64,000 nt of DNA from Modestobacter sp. VKM Ac-2977 (GCF_026968045.1 NZ_JAPVBQ010000002.1:1033580-1097579), one strand, 5' to 3'; counted from the first letter of the stretch, positions 23,779 through 37,129 are shown. The notes: a model not told the origin generated them from the letters alone. Program-made: numbers and translations.

Positions 23779-26325
23779 TCAGCGGACGCGCACCGAGTCC
23801 GTCAGGCGCACGTCGTCCGAGGCCGAGCCGACGAGCACCGGACGGACGCCGCAGGCGCGCTCCCACCGGTCGTCCTCGGCGTCCCACACCGAGAGCTGGC
23901 GCTCGTCGACCTCGATCGTCACCCGCTGCCGCTCGCCCGGCTCCAGCGTCACCCGGTCGAAGCCGGCCAGCTGGAGCGTCGGCGTGCCGGCCGCGGTGCC
24001 GGCGCCCAGGTACACCTGCGGCACCTCGGTGCCGGTCCGCGACCCGGTGTTGGTGAGCACGAAGGACACCTCCACGCCGTCCCGGCCGATGTGGGTGCGC
24101 AGCCGGGAGTAGTCGAACGACGTGTACGACAGCCCGTGCCCGAAGGCGAACAACGGGTCGGTCCCGGTGGCGGCGTACCAGCGGTACCCGACGTCCGTGC
24201 CCTCGCTGTAGGTCTGCTGGTCGGGCACCCCGTCCCCGTCGAGGTCGACGCCCGGGTAGTTCGCCGGGTCGCTGACCGGCGTCCGGGCCGGGTCGGCCGG
24301 GTACGTCTGCGGGAGCTTGCCGGCCGGGCCGGCCACACCGGTGAGCAGGTCGACGGTCGCCTCGGCGCCCTCCTGACCCGGGTACCACATCTGCAGCACC
24401 GCCGAGACGTCGTCCAGCCACGGCATGAGCACCGGGTCGCCGGTGTTCAGCACGACCACCGTGCGCGGGTTCGCCGCCGCCACGGCGGCGATGACCTCGT
24501 CCTGGAACCCGGGCAGCGCCAGCGACGCCCGGTCCTCCCCCTCGGTGCCCTCGTTGTAGCCGAAGACCACCGCGGTGTGCGCCGCCTCCGCCGCGGAGAC
24601 GGCCTCGTCGATCCGCTGCTGACGCAGCTGCGGGGTCGTCCAGTGCAGGCGGAGCTGCACCGGCGCCTCGACCGTGCCGGTGCCGCTCACCGTGAAGGCG
24701 ACCTGCTCGCCGGCCGCCAGCTCGACGGTCCAGCTGTCGTTGATGAAGCCGTCAGCGGTGGGGATGAGGCTGCCGCCCAGCGCACCGAACCGGTTCTGGG
24801 TGGAGGCCACCTGCTCCTCGCCCAGGTTCACCTCGGCGCCGGGCCCGGTGGTCTGCAGGTGGAACGTGTACGTGCCGGCCTCGGGGGCGGTGACGGTGAC
24901 GTCCTCGCTGAACTCCCCGGTGAGGGCGGCCTCGCCGGTGAGTTCCAGCGGGTCGCCGCTGCCCAGCACCGCGCCGGGCACAAGCTCGCCCTCGAGGTCC
25001 TCACCGGTCGCCCAGGTGACGTCCGCGCCGCCGGCCTCGAGCACCTCGACGGTGCTGTCGACCGCGCCGGCGTCGGGGTTGACCCGGGCGCTGCCGCCGC
25101 CGCCGATCAACGGGGTGGCCGCCGTGGGCCCGACCACCGCGAGACCGCCCAGCGCCTCGTCGGACAGCGGGAGAGCGCCCTGCTCGTTGCGCAGCAGGAC
25201 GGCGCCCTCCGTCGCCACCTGCCGGGCCACCGCGGCGTTCTCCTCGACCGCACGCTCGGGGTCCTCCCCCACGCCGTCGAGCAGCCCGACCTCGGCCATC
25301 GCGGTCAGCACGCCGGTGACCGCCCGGTCCAGCGCGGCCGCGACCGGCTCGGACAGGTCGCGCTCGGTCACCTGCCCGTCGCCGTCGACGTCCTGGGCCA
25401 GCTCGGGGAACGCCATCGGCCGGGGCATCTCCACGTCCAGCCCGGCCACCAGGGCCTCGGGCCCGTGGATGGCGAACCAGTCGGTCATGACGAAGCCGTC
25501 GAAGCCCCACTGCTCGCGCAGCACCTCGGTGAGGAGCTCGGAGTTCTGGCACGCCTGGACGGACTCGACCTGGTTGTAGGCGCACATGACCGCGCCGATC
25601 CCGGCGTCGACGACCGCCTCGAAGCCGGCCAGCTCCGTCTCGTGGAGGGTCTTCTCGTCGACCAGGACGTCCAGGCCGGCGCGGCCCAGTTCCTGGTTGT
25701 TCGCCGCGAAGTGCTTGGCCGTGGCGATGACGCCGTGGTCCTGGATGCCGGAGACCTGCGGGGCCGCGAGGGAGGCGGTGAGGAGCGGGTCCTCGCTCAG
25801 CGTCTCGAAGTTCCGGCCGGCGTAGGGGGTGCGGACCAGGTTCATCATCGGGCCGAGCAGCACCTCCATGCCCAGCGCATCGGCCTCCTGACCGAGCACC
25901 CCGCCGTACGCGGCGGCCAGCTCCGGGGAGAACGTCGCCCCCAGCGCGACCGGGGCCGGCAGCGCGGTCGCCGGCTCCGCGGCACGGACGCCCGAGGGCC
26001 CGTCGGCCATGTCGAGGGTCGGGATGCCCAGTCGCGGGACCCCGCCCAGGGCGCCGGCGGCACCGTTGCTGCCGGTGGTCCCCCCGAGCAGCCCGAACTT
26101 CTCCGGGACGGTCAGCTGGGCCACCAGGGCGGCCACCTGCTGCGCGATGCGGTCCTGGTGGCCACGGTCGTGGCCGTGCCCGTTGCCGTTGCGGTGGCCG
26201 TTGCCGTCTGCGTGCCGGTCGGTGCCCGGCGAGGCGAGCGCCGGGGTGGCCCCGCCGGTGACGACCGCCGCCGCGGCGACGAGGGCGACGCCGGCACGCA
26301 GGCGTCGAGTGCGGTGCGGTCTCAT
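23779..26325 (-). CDS. Secreted GH3 beta-glucosidase-like glycoside hydrolase
   Basis: About 848 residues. The signal peptide (RPHRTRRLRAGVALVAAAAV, cleavage near ALA-SPG) directs export. The GH3 N-terminal domain has KHFAANNQELGR and the nucleophile Asp282 in VMTDWFA. The C-terminal domain has GYNEGTEGEDRASLALPG and ends in an fn3-like fold (GLSYTSFDYSRL, SFVLTNTGSRTGTEVPQVYL). A PA14-like insert (EAGTYTFHLQTTGPGAEVNLG) sits between the two. Two Ca-binding-type loops, DVDGDGQVTERD and DLDGDGVPD, are unusual for GH3. It probably releases glucose or another sugar from oligosaccharides outside the cell. AGGAG lies 7 nt before the ATG. Confidence 0.92.
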   Translation of the reverse strand: MRPHRTRRLRAGVALVAAAAVVTGGATPALASPGTDRHADGNGHRNGNGHGHDRGHQDRIAQQVAALVAQLTVPEKFGLLGGTTGSNGAAGALGGVPRLGIPTLDMADGPSGVRAAEPATALPAPVALGATFSPELAAAYGGVLGQEADALGMEVLLGPMMNLVRTPYAGRNFETLSEDPLLTASLAAPQVSGIQDHGVIATAKHFAANNQELGRAGLDVLVDEKTLHETELAGFEAVVDAGIGAVMCAYNQVESVQACQNSELLTEVLREQWGFDGFVMTDWFAIHGPEALVAGLDVEMPRPMAFPELAQDVDGDGQVTERDLSEPVAAALDRAVTGVLTAMAEVGLLDGVGEDPERAVEENAAVARQVATEGAVLLRNEQGALPLSDEALGGLAVVGPTAATPLIGGGGSARVNPDAGAVDSTVEVLEAGGADVTWATGEDLEGELVPGAVLGSGDPLELTGEAALTGEFSEDVTVTAPEAGTYTFHLQTTGPGAEVNLGEEQVASTQNRFGALGGSLIPTADGFINDSWTVELAAGEQVAFTVSGTGTVEAPVQLRLHWTTPQLRQQRIDEAVSAAEAAHTAVVFGYNEGTEGEDRASLALPGFQDEVIAAVAAANPRTVVVLNTGDPVLMPWLDDVSAVLQMWYPGQEGAEATVDLLTGVAGPAGKLPQTYPADPARTPVSDPANYPGVDLDGDGVPDQQTYSEGTDVGYRWYAATGTDPLFAFGHGLSYTSFDYSRLRTHIGRDGVEVSFVLTNTGSRTGTEVPQVYLGAGTAAGTPTLQLAGFDRVTLEPGERQRVTIEVDERQLSVWDAEDDRWERACGVRPVLVGSASDDVRLTDSVRVR

Positions 26326-26437
26326 GTGCGACTCCTGTGTCGCGCCCGGGGTGACCCCGATGTCCCCCGAGACGGGGCCGAACCTAGGGACCGGCTGAGC
26401 CACCACACAACCGGGGTTCCGGTGGGTGGCAACGTCG

Positions 26438-27583
26438 TCAGAGCCCCATCGAACGCCCCACGATCTCCTTCATGATCTCGTTGGTCCCGCCGTAGATCGA
26501 CTGCACCCGAGCGTCCCGCCAGGCCTTGGAGACCCGGTACTCGCTCATGTAGCCGTAGCCGCCGTGCAGCTGCAGGCACCGGTCGGCGACCTTGTTCTGC
26601 AGCTCCGTCGTCCACCACTTGGCCATCGCGGCATCGGTCGCGGTGAGGTCGCCGCTGTCGAGCTGGCGCACGCACTCGTCGACGAAGGTCCGCGCAATCG
26701 TCACCTCCGTCTGCAGCTCGGCGAGGACGAAGCGGGAGTTCTGAAAGGACCCGACGGGCCGGCCGAACGCCGTCCGGGTGGTGACGTACTCGACGGTCAG
26801 CGCGAGCACGGTCTCGGCGGCGGCCACCGCGGAGACCGCGATGTGCAGCCGCTCCTGCGGCAGGTTCTGCATCAGGTGGGCGAAGCCGCGCCCCTCGGTG
26901 CCCAGCAGGTTGGCGGCGGGCACGCGGACGTCGTCGAAGAACAACTCGGCGGTGTCCTGCGCCTTCAGCCCGACCTTGTCCAGGTTCCGGCCCCGGGAGA
27001 AGCCGGCCATGTCGCGCTCGACGACGAGCAGGCTGAGGCCCTTGGACCCCGGCGCGTCAGGATCGGTGCGCGCCACGACGATGACCAGGTCGGCGTTGAT
27101 GCCGTTGGTGATGAAGGTCTTCGAGCCGTTGAGCACCCAGTGCTCGCCGTCCCGGCGGGCGGTGGTGCCGATGCCCTGCAGGTCGCTGCCGGCGGCGGGC
27201 TCGGTCATCGCGATCGCGGTGATCAGCTCACCGGTGCAGAAGCCGGGCAGCCAGCGCTGCTTCTGCTCCTCGGTGGCGAGGTCCTGCAGGTAGGGGCCGA
27301 CGACGTCGTTGTGCAGCCCGAAGCCCACGCCGCTGGCGCCGATCCGGACGAGCTCCTCGCTCAGCACGCAGGACCAGCGGAAGTCGCGCACCCCGCCGCC
27401 GCCGTACCGCTCGTCCACCCCGATGCCCAGCAGCCCCTGCGCGCCGGCCGTCGTCCACAGCTCTCGCGGCACGATGCCGGCGCGTTCCCAGTCGTCGTGG
27501 AACGGCGCGACCTCCTTCTCGCAGAAGGCCCGGACGCTGCTCCGGAAGTCGTCGTGGTCGGCCTCGTACAGGCTGTGACGCAT
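26438..27583 (-). CDS. Acyl-CoA dehydrogenase
   Basis: A 381-residue FAD-dependent enzyme that introduces the alpha-beta double bond in acyl-CoA. FAD and substrate motifs are AMTEPAAGSDLQGIGTTA and GSKTFITNGINADL. The C-terminal LQLHGGYGYMSEY and YGGTNEIMKEIVGRSMGL carry the second FAD contact and the catalytic Glu of the GGTNEI motif. ATG 27583 lies 7 nt after a CACACT -10 hexamer. Substrate chain type cannot be read. It stands alone between the KTSC gene and the GH3 gene. Confidence 0.94.
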   Translation of the reverse strand: MRHSLYEADHDDFRSSVRAFCEKEVAPFHDDWERAGIVPRELWTTAGAQGLLGIGVDERYGGGGVRDFRWSCVLSEELVRIGASGVGFGLHNDVVGPYLQDLATEEQKQRWLPGFCTGELITAIAMTEPAAGSDLQGIGTTARRDGEHWVLNGSKTFITNGINADLVIVVARTDPDAPGSKGLSLLVVERDMAGFSRGRNLDKVGLKAQDTAELFFDDVRVPAANLLGTEGRGFAHLMQNLPQERLHIAVSAVAAAETVLALTVEYVTTRTAFGRPVGSFQNSRFVLAELQTEVTIARTFVDECVRQLDSGDLTATDAAMAKWWTTELQNKVADRCLQLHGGYGYMSEYRVSKAWRDARVQSIYGGTNEIMKEIVGRSMGL

Positions 27584-27590
27584 GCCACGA

Positions 27591-27596
27591 AGTGTG
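27591..27596 (-). promoter_or_regulatory. -10 hexamer CACACT for the acyl-CoA dehydrogenase gene
   Basis: CACACT on the minus strand has a 7-nt spacer to the ATG at 27583. The same hexamer precedes the MFS gene at 23698. It lies just beyond the end of the KTSC gene. Confidence 0.45.
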
Positions 27597-27598
27597 GC

Positions 27599-27823
27599 TC
27601 AGCCCCAGCGCCGGCCGACAGCCCGGTAGCCGAAGTCGGGCTTGATCTCGGTGTTGAGGAAGCGGCCCTTGCTCTCCGCGCGGAGCAGGGACAGCACGCG
27701 CTCCGCCGGCACCTCGAGGAAGTGGTAGACGCGTCCGTCGGTGAACACGATCTCGAGGACCTGCTGCTCCTCGTCGTAGCCGACGGTCGCGATGCTGGAG
27801 GACTGCACCGCTGCTCGCTGCAT
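27599..27823 (-). CDS. KTSC-domain protein (74 aa)
   Basis: A small single-domain protein matching the KTSC family: SSSIATVGYDEEQQVLEIVF, VYHFLEVPAERVLSLLRA, ESKGRFLNTEIKPDFGYRAV. The name motif (KTSC) is here replaced by AVQSSS. The domain is found alone or fused to lysyl-tRNA synthetase-like proteins and its function is unknown. ATG 27823 has AGGGGG 5 nt upstream. Confidence 0.88.
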   Translation of the reverse strand: MQRAAVQSSSIATVGYDEEQQVLEIVFTDGRVYHFLEVPAERVLSLLRAESKGRFLNTEIKPDFGYRAVGRRWG

Positions 27824-27880
27824 GGCTGCCCCCTGGGGGACGACGGCTGAATGACACCAGTGTGATCCGCCCGGGTCCGC

Positions 27881-28696
27881 ATGTCGACGAACCCACTTGT
27901 CGACCCGGCGACGGGTCGACAGGCTGCCGCGGTGCGCACCTTCGAGGAGCTCGTCGCCGAGGGCGCAGCCGTGCCGACCGAGGGCTGGGACTTCTCCTGG
28001 TTCGTCGGCCGGGCGACCGAGGAGCGCCCTCCCTGGGGCTGGCGCGGGCTGCTGGCCGGCCGGCTCGGGAGTGCCCTCGGCTCGCTGGACCTGCAGACCG
28101 GCGGCGGCGAGGTGTACGCCGAGGCACTGGCCCGGGCCGCGCGGCGGCCCGGGCGGGTGGCCGCCACCGAGTCGTGGCCGCCGAACCTCACCCTCGCCCG
28201 GCGGCGCCTGGCGGAGTGGGGCGGCGAGGTGGCCGAGGTGGCGGACGACGGCCCGCTCCCCTTCCCCGACGCCGCCTTCGACCTGGTGAGCAGCCGGCAC
28301 CCCACCGTCCAGCGCTGGGAAGAGATCACCCGCGTCCTCTCCCCCGGCGGCAGCCACCTGTGCCAGGGCATCGGGTCGGGCACCCACCGGGTGCTGGCCG
28401 AAGCGCTGCTGGGGCCCCTGCCCGGCGCCGACGAGCCCACCGGCGACCTGGCCGCCGAGGCCGCCCGGGCGGCCGGCCTGCAGGTGGTCGACCTGCGGGC
28501 CTGGCGCTGCCGGGTGGAGTTCCGCGACGTCGGCGCGGTCGTGCACTTCCTGCGCAAGGTGGTCTGGACGGTGCCGGACTTCTCGGTGGAGCGGTACCGC
28601 CCGCAGCTCGCCGAGGTGCACCGCCGGATCGAGCGGGACGGCGCCTTCGTGTCGTGGTCGCAGCGCTACCTGATCGAGGCCCGCCCCCCGCGCTGA
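27881..28696 (+). CDS. Class I SAM-dependent methyltransferase-like protein
   Basis: 271 residues. A methyltransferase fold is visible in SLDLQTGGGEVYAEALAR (motif I; the usual D-x-G-x-G is D-L-Q-T-G-G-G), VAATESWPPNLTLARRRL (acidic ribose-binding Glu), ADDGPLPFPDAAFDLVSSRH (motif II/III) and ITRVLSPGGSHLCQGIG (post-III). The substrate is unknown. ATG 27881 has no ribosome-binding site. It lies between the divergent KTSC gene and lhr, 46 bp before lhr. Confidence 0.85.
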   Translation: MSTNPLVDPATGRQAAAVRTFEELVAEGAAVPTEGWDFSWFVGRATEERPPWGWRGLLAGRLGSALGSLDLQTGGGEVYAEALARAARRPGRVAATESWPPNLTLARRRLAEWGGEVAEVADDGPLPFPDAAFDLVSSRHPTVQRWEEITRVLSPGGSHLCQGIGSGTHRVLAEALLGPLPGADEPTGDLAAEAARAAGLQVVDLRAWRCRVEFRDVGAVVHFLRKVVWTVPDFSVERYRPQLAEVHRRIERDGAFVSWSQRYLIEARPPR

Positions 28697-28730
28697 ACCG
28701 CTGGCCAGGGCGAACTGTCGTACCCGCGTG

Positions 28731-28736
28731 GACACT
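28731..28736 (+). promoter_or_regulatory. -10 hexamer GACACT for lhr (leaderless)
   Basis: GACACT is followed by a 6-nt spacer and the GTG at 28743. This supports 28743 over the in-frame GTG at 28728. Confidence 0.45.
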
Positions 28737-28742
28737 GGTCGC

Positions 28743-33350
<4,608 letters not shown>

Positions 33351-33363
33351 ACCCGAGACCCCG

Positions 33364-33420
33364 CCGTTGTGCGCACACTGGCGCTCTCTGCCGCGCGGAG
33401 CGCCGCTGAACGCACAACGG
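33364..33420 (+). terminator. Nested stem-loop after lhr
   Basis: The outer arms CCGTTGTGCG (33364-33373) and CGCACAACGG (33411-33420) pair fully. An inner pair GGCGCTC (33380-33386) with GAGCGCC (33398-33404) nests inside. It begins 13 bp after the lhr stop. The right half of this hairpin is the unit amplified in the tandem repeat that follows. Confidence 0.65.
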
Positions 33421-33510
33421 GCGCGTGGAGCGCCGCTGAGCGCACAACGGGCGCGTGGAGCGCCGCTGAGCGCACCGCGGGCGCGTGGAGCGCCGCTGAG
33501 CGCACCGGCG
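33391..33510. repeat. 30-bp tandem repeat, four copies
   Basis: Units 33391-33420, 33421-33450, 33451-33480 and 33481-33510 align without gaps. Copies 2 and 3 differ only at the end (CACAACGG against CACCGCGG), and copies 1 and 4 carry a few substitutions. The unit is 30 bp, so frames stay open through it, but no gene is supported. It lies between lhr and the convergent monooxygenase-like gene. Confidence 0.92.
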
Positions 33511-33525
33511 GGTGCGCGCAGGGGG

Positions 33526-34131
33526 TCAGCGGCGGCGGGAGCCCTGCAGCCAGGGGCCGAGCCAGCGGCTGAGCCGCGGCATGGACAACCGCAGCGCCGT
33601 CACCACGTAGGCCGCCGACAGCAGCAGCCGCGCCGGCCAGGGCCAGTCGCCGACGAAGGGCACGGCGAGGAGCTGGAACGTCGAGGTGAACAGCAGGACG
33701 ACGGCGACGGTGAGCAGCCAGCTGCGCCACGCCGGCCCCGGCCGGGCCGGCACCGCGAAGAAGGTCTGCAGGCCCACGGCCCGGGCCACCCGCTCGTCCT
33801 CCACCAGCTGGTGCACCCGGTCCAGCGCCTCGCGCCGTTCCGGCGAGCGCTCCCAGGCGGCGAGGGACTCGTCGTCGCGGAAGCGGTAGACCAGGTGGTA
33901 CTCGTCGCTGCCCGCACCGGGGCGCAGCAGGGAGGAACCCAGGTGACCGGGGAAGCCCGCGGCCACCTCCTGCACCTCGGCTGCCCAGCGCTCGAAGGCG
34001 TTCTGCTGGTCCGGGCGCACCACCCGGGCCACGGTGACGGTGACCGGCTCCGGCGCCGGGGTCGGCTGCCGGGTCGCGATGCTGCCGGTCAGGCGGTCCG
34101 GCAGGCTGCGCAGGCGGGTCGACACGGTCAC
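33526..34131 (-). CDS. Antibiotic biosynthesis monooxygenase-like domain with C-terminal membrane region
   Basis: About 201 residues. The N-terminal ABM-type ferredoxin fold is seen in VTVTVARVVRPDQQNAFERW, FPGHLGSSLLRPGAGSDEYHLVYRF and LAAWERSPERREALDRV. Two hydrophobic spans follow (SWLLTVAVVLLFTSTFQLLAV and ARLLLSAAYVVTALRL), then a basic tail. The ABM part would lie on the cytoplasmic face. Whether it has enzymatic activity is unknown. The start at GTG 34131 is a choice between two close GTG codons. Confidence 0.82.
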   Translation of the reverse strand: MTVSTRLRSLPDRLTGSIATRQPTPAPEPVTVTVARVVRPDQQNAFERWAAEVQEVAAGFPGHLGSSLLRPGAGSDEYHLVYRFRDDESLAAWERSPERREALDRVHQLVEDERVARAVGLQTFFAVPARPGPAWRSWLLTVAVVLLFTSTFQLLAVPFVGDWPWPARLLLSAAYVVTALRLSMPRLSRWLGPWLQGSRRR

Positions 34132-34300
34132 AGGATCTCTCAGCGCTGAAGGAAGCCAGGCTCTTCCCGGCTGTCGCCCCACTCACACGAGGCCACCCGG
34201 CCGAGGGAGCACCGGACCGTCGGCCGGGCTCGGAGCTCGCCCGCCACCGAGCCCACCGTCACCGAGCGACCGGCCCGCCCGCGCGGAGACCATGGACGGC

Positions 34301-35155
34301 GTGCCCGAGGGAGACACCGTCTGGCTGGCTGCCCAGCGGATGGACACCGCCCTGGCCGGCGCCACCCTGCGCCGCGGCGAGCTCCGGGTGCCGCAGCTGG
34401 CTGCGGTCGACCTGACCGGCGCCACCGTCACCCAGGTCGTCCCCCGCGGCAAGCACATGCTCACCCGGCTGGCCGACGGCCGGACGCTGCGCACGCACTA
34501 CCGGATGGACGGCAGCTGGCACATCTACCGGCGGGGCACCCGGTGGCGGGGCGGACCCGGGCACAGCATCCGGGCCGTGCTGGCCACCGACGAGTGGGAG
34601 TGCGTCGGGTACCGGCTGCACGACGTGCGACTCCTCCCCACCAGCCAGGAGGCCGAGCTGGTCGGCCATCTCGGCCCCGACGTGCTCGGCCCGGACTGGG
34701 ACCTCGACGAGGCGCTGCGCCGGCTCCGCACCCACCCCGACGAGCAGATCGGCGTGGCGATCCCGGACCAGCGCAACCTCGCCGGGATCGGCAACCTGTA
34801 CAAGGTCGAGTCGCTGTTCCTGAGCGGGGTGCACCCCTGGGCGCGGGTCGCCGACGTCCCCGACCTGGGCGGGCTGGTCGAACGGGCACGCACGCTGATG
34901 CTGGCCAACCGGCACCACCCCGAGCAGAGCACCACCGGCGAGACCCGCCGCGGACAGGACCACTGGGTCGCCGGTCGCACGGGCCGCCCCTGCCGGCGCT
35001 GCCGGACGCCGATCCTGCTCGGCGACCAGGGCCCCGACCTGCAGGAGCGGGTCACCTGGTGGTGCCCGCACTGCCAGGCCGCGCCCGCACCGGTGGATCC
35101 GCGGGCACGCACCGGGGAGCCCGGCACCGAGGCGCGTCGCGCCAGGCACCAGTGA
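34301..35155 (+). CDS. Fpg/Nei-family DNA glycosylase, copy 1
   Basis: A bifunctional glycosylase/AP lyase that removes oxidised pyrimidines. The start must be GTG 34301, because mature Fpg/Nei enzymes need Pro2 and Glu3 (MPEGDTVW) as N-terminal catalytic residues; the upstream in-frame ATG at 34292 would spoil this. Other family marks are the PRGKHML lysine loop, HYRMDGSWHIY, the helix-two-turn-helix NLAGIGNLYKVE and a C-terminal zinc finger CRRC...WCPHCQ. It follows lhr past the convergent monooxygenase-like gene and is a tandem paralogue of the next gene. Confidence 0.93.
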   Translation: MPEGDTVWLAAQRMDTALAGATLRRGELRVPQLAAVDLTGATVTQVVPRGKHMLTRLADGRTLRTHYRMDGSWHIYRRGTRWRGGPGHSIRAVLATDEWECVGYRLHDVRLLPTSQEAELVGHLGPDVLGPDWDLDEALRRLRTHPDEQIGVAIPDQRNLAGIGNLYKVESLFLSGVHPWARVADVPDLGGLVERARTLMLANRHHPEQSTTGETRRGQDHWVAGRTGRPCRRCRTPILLGDQGPDLQERVTWWCPHCQAAPAPVDPRARTGEPGTEARRARHQ

Positions 35156-35234
35156 CGCCGGAGCCGCCGGCAGCGCCCGATGTGACGGCTGAGCAGGTCC
35201 GGCAGGAGCCAGCGCGGGCGGGGATCATGGCGGG

Positions 35235-36086
35235 ATGCCCGAGGGAGACACAGTCTGGCTGGCCGCCCAGCGGATGCACACCGCGCTGGCCGGCGCCACG
35301 CTCACGAAGGGCGAGCTGCGCGTGCCCCAGCTGGCCACCGTCGACCTCACCGGCGCCACCGTCACCGAGGTCGTCCCCCGCGGCAAGCACATGCTCACCC
35401 GCTTCGCCGACGGACGCACGCTGCGCACGCACTACCGGATGGACGGCAGCTGGCACATCTACCGGAAGGGCACCCCGTGGAAGGGCGGGCCCGCGCACAG
35501 CATCCGGGCGATCCTGGCCACCGACGAGTGGGACTGCGTCGGCTACCGGCTGCACGACCTGCGGATCGTGCCGACCAGCGATGAGGGCGAGCTGGTCGGC
35601 CATCTGGGGCCCGACGTGCTCGGCCCCGACTGGGACCTCGACGAGGCGCTGCGCCGGCTCCACGCCCACCCGGACGAGCAGATCGGCGTCGCGGTCCTGG
35701 ACCAGCGCAACCTCGCCGGCATCGGCAACCTCTACAAGGTCGAGACGCTGTTCATGACCCGCACCCACCCGTGGACGCGGGTCGCCGACGTCCCCGACCT
35801 GCCCGGGCTGGTCGAACGGGCCCGCACGTTGATGCTCGCCAATCGCGACCACCCCGAGCAGAGCACCACCGGCTCCACCCGGCGCGGGGAGGACCACTGG
35901 GTGTTTGGCCGCCGCGGCCGGCCGTGCCGCCGCTGCCGCACCGCGATCCTGCTGGGCGACCAGGGGCCGGACACCCAGGAGCGGGTGACCTACTGGTGCC
36001 CGGCTTGCCAGGCCGCACGCAGCCCGATCGACCCGCTGGCCCGCACCGGAGAGCCCGGCCACCCGGCGTCGCTCGCCGCCACCTGA
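35235..36086 (+). CDS. Fpg/Nei-family DNA glycosylase, copy 2
   Basis: 283 residues, starting MPEGDTVW with the catalytic Pro2-Glu3. It is collinear with copy 1 without any gap until the C-terminal tail, and most residues are identical. All catalytic elements are present (PRGKHML, HYRMDGSWHIY, NLAGIGNLYKVE, zinc finger CRRC...WCPACQ), so both copies should be active. Differences cluster in surface loops (YRKGTPWKGGPA against YRRGTRWRGGPG). Even the upstream sequence before the starts is similar, indicating duplication of the whole gene with its promoter. Substrate partition between the copies is unknown. Confidence 0.93.
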   Translation: MPEGDTVWLAAQRMHTALAGATLTKGELRVPQLATVDLTGATVTEVVPRGKHMLTRFADGRTLRTHYRMDGSWHIYRKGTPWKGGPAHSIRAILATDEWDCVGYRLHDLRIVPTSDEGELVGHLGPDVLGPDWDLDEALRRLHAHPDEQIGVAVLDQRNLAGIGNLYKVETLFMTRTHPWTRVADVPDLPGLVERARTLMLANRDHPEQSTTGSTRRGEDHWVFGRRGRPCRRCRTAILLGDQGPDTQERVTYWCPACQAARSPIDPLARTGEPGHPASLAAT

Positions 36087-36090
36087 CCGA

Positions 36091-36126
36091 CGGAGCCCCG
36101 CCGTCCAGCAGGACGACGGGGCTCCG
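36091..36126. terminator. 16-bp stem-loop between nei copy 2 and pspA
   Basis: Arms 36091-36106 and 36111-36126 pair at 15 of 16 positions around an AGCA loop. It starts 4 bp after the nei stop and can serve the convergent pspA gene as well. Confidence 0.75.
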
Positions 36127-36161
36127 GGGGCTCGCCTCTGACGTGCGAGGCCGCAGTGCTC

Positions 36162-37001
36162 CTACTGCTCGGGCCGCTCCGCCGGCTGGGCAGCCGGGGT
36201 CTCGGCGCCGAGCCCGGTCACCGGCGGGGTGCCCTGCTCGATCGCGCCGGCGGCCTGGGTGCCGCTGATGGCCTGGGTGCCACCGCCCATCGACGCGCGG
36301 AGCTCGGCCAGCCGGGAGGCGCCGGCGACGTCGATGGTCGCCTTCTCCACCTCGAGCATCCGGCCCTCGACCGAGTCCTGCGCGAGCTCGGCCTGGCCCA
36401 GTGCGGTGGCGTAGCGGGCCTCGATCTTGTCCCGGACCTCCCCGAGGTTCGGGGTGTTGCCCGGCGCGGACAGCTCGTTGACCGACCGCAGCGAGGCCGA
36501 GACCTGCTCCTGCATCTTGGCCTGCTCCAGCTGGGACATCAGCTTGGTGCGCTCGGCCAGCGTCGACTGCAGCCGCATCCGGCTCGTCTCGACCGCGCCC
36601 TTGGCCTGCTCGGCGGCCTGCAGCGCCTCGTCGTGGCTGCGCTTGAGGTCCTCGACCGACTGCTCGGCGCCGACCAGCTGGGTGGCGAAGGCCTGCGCGG
36701 CCTGCTCGTAGTCAGCGGCCTTGGCGGCGTCGCCAGCAGCGCGGGTCTGGTCGGCAAGGGTCAGCGCCTGCCGGGCCGACGACTGGAGCTTCTCGATCTC
36801 ACCCAGCTGCCGGCTGAGCCGCATCTCCAGCTGCCGCTGGTTGCCCAGCACCGCGGCGGCCTGGTTGGCCAGGGCCTGATGCCGCTGCTGCTCCGCCTCG
36901 ATCGCCTGCTGGATCTGGATCTTCGGGTCAGCCCGCTGGTCGATCTGGTTGTTGGCCGAGGCCGTCAGGTACTTCCACAGCTTCACGAACGGGTTCGGCA
37001 T
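36162..37001 (-). CDS. pspA: PspA/IM30-family membrane-stress protein
   Basis: 279 residues. It begins with the amphipathic membrane-binding helix ([18 protein letters not shown]), followed by a long coiled coil from about residue 25 to 220 ([61 protein letters not shown]). A Pro/Ala/Gly-rich tail of 50 residues ends the protein. It corresponds to mycobacterial Rv2744c (35-kDa antigen), which is induced through ClgR and protects the membrane. There pspA adjoins clgR; here they are 10 kb apart. ATG 37001 follows AGGAGGAG by 3 nt. Confidence 0.92.
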   Translation of the reverse strand: MPNPFVKLWKYLTASANNQIDQRADPKIQIQQAIEAEQQRHQALANQAAAVLGNQRQLEMRLSRQLGEIEKLQSSARQALTLADQTRAAGDAAKAADYEQAAQAFATQLVGAEQSVEDLKRSHDEALQAAEQAKGAVETSRMRLQSTLAERTKLMSQLEQAKMQEQVSASLRSVNELSAPGNTPNLGEVRDKIEARYATALGQAELAQDSVEGRMLEVEKATIDVAGASRLAELRASMGGGTQAISGTQAAGAIEQGTPPVTGLGAETPAAQPAERPEQ

Positions 37002-37129
37002 GGCTCCTCCTGGTCCGGTGCTCCAGCCCCGCCGGGCGGCGGGCGGTGCGACACGGATGACACTGTCCCGATCATCGTCCCAGGCGGCGCCCCCGGCCAG
37101 CCACCGCACGTCACCCGCCCCCTCCCGAA

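Noticed and set aside
24091..26475. 794-codon plus-strand open frame
   Set aside because: Antisense to the GH3 gene, which has a signal peptide, ribosome-binding site and catalytic residues.
33369..33572. Short frame encoding a 10-residue repeat (ERTTGAWSAA-like)
   Set aside because: The 30-bp repeat unit keeps several frames open in parallel. There is no ribosome-binding site, and the region overlaps the lhr terminator and the end of the convergent gene.
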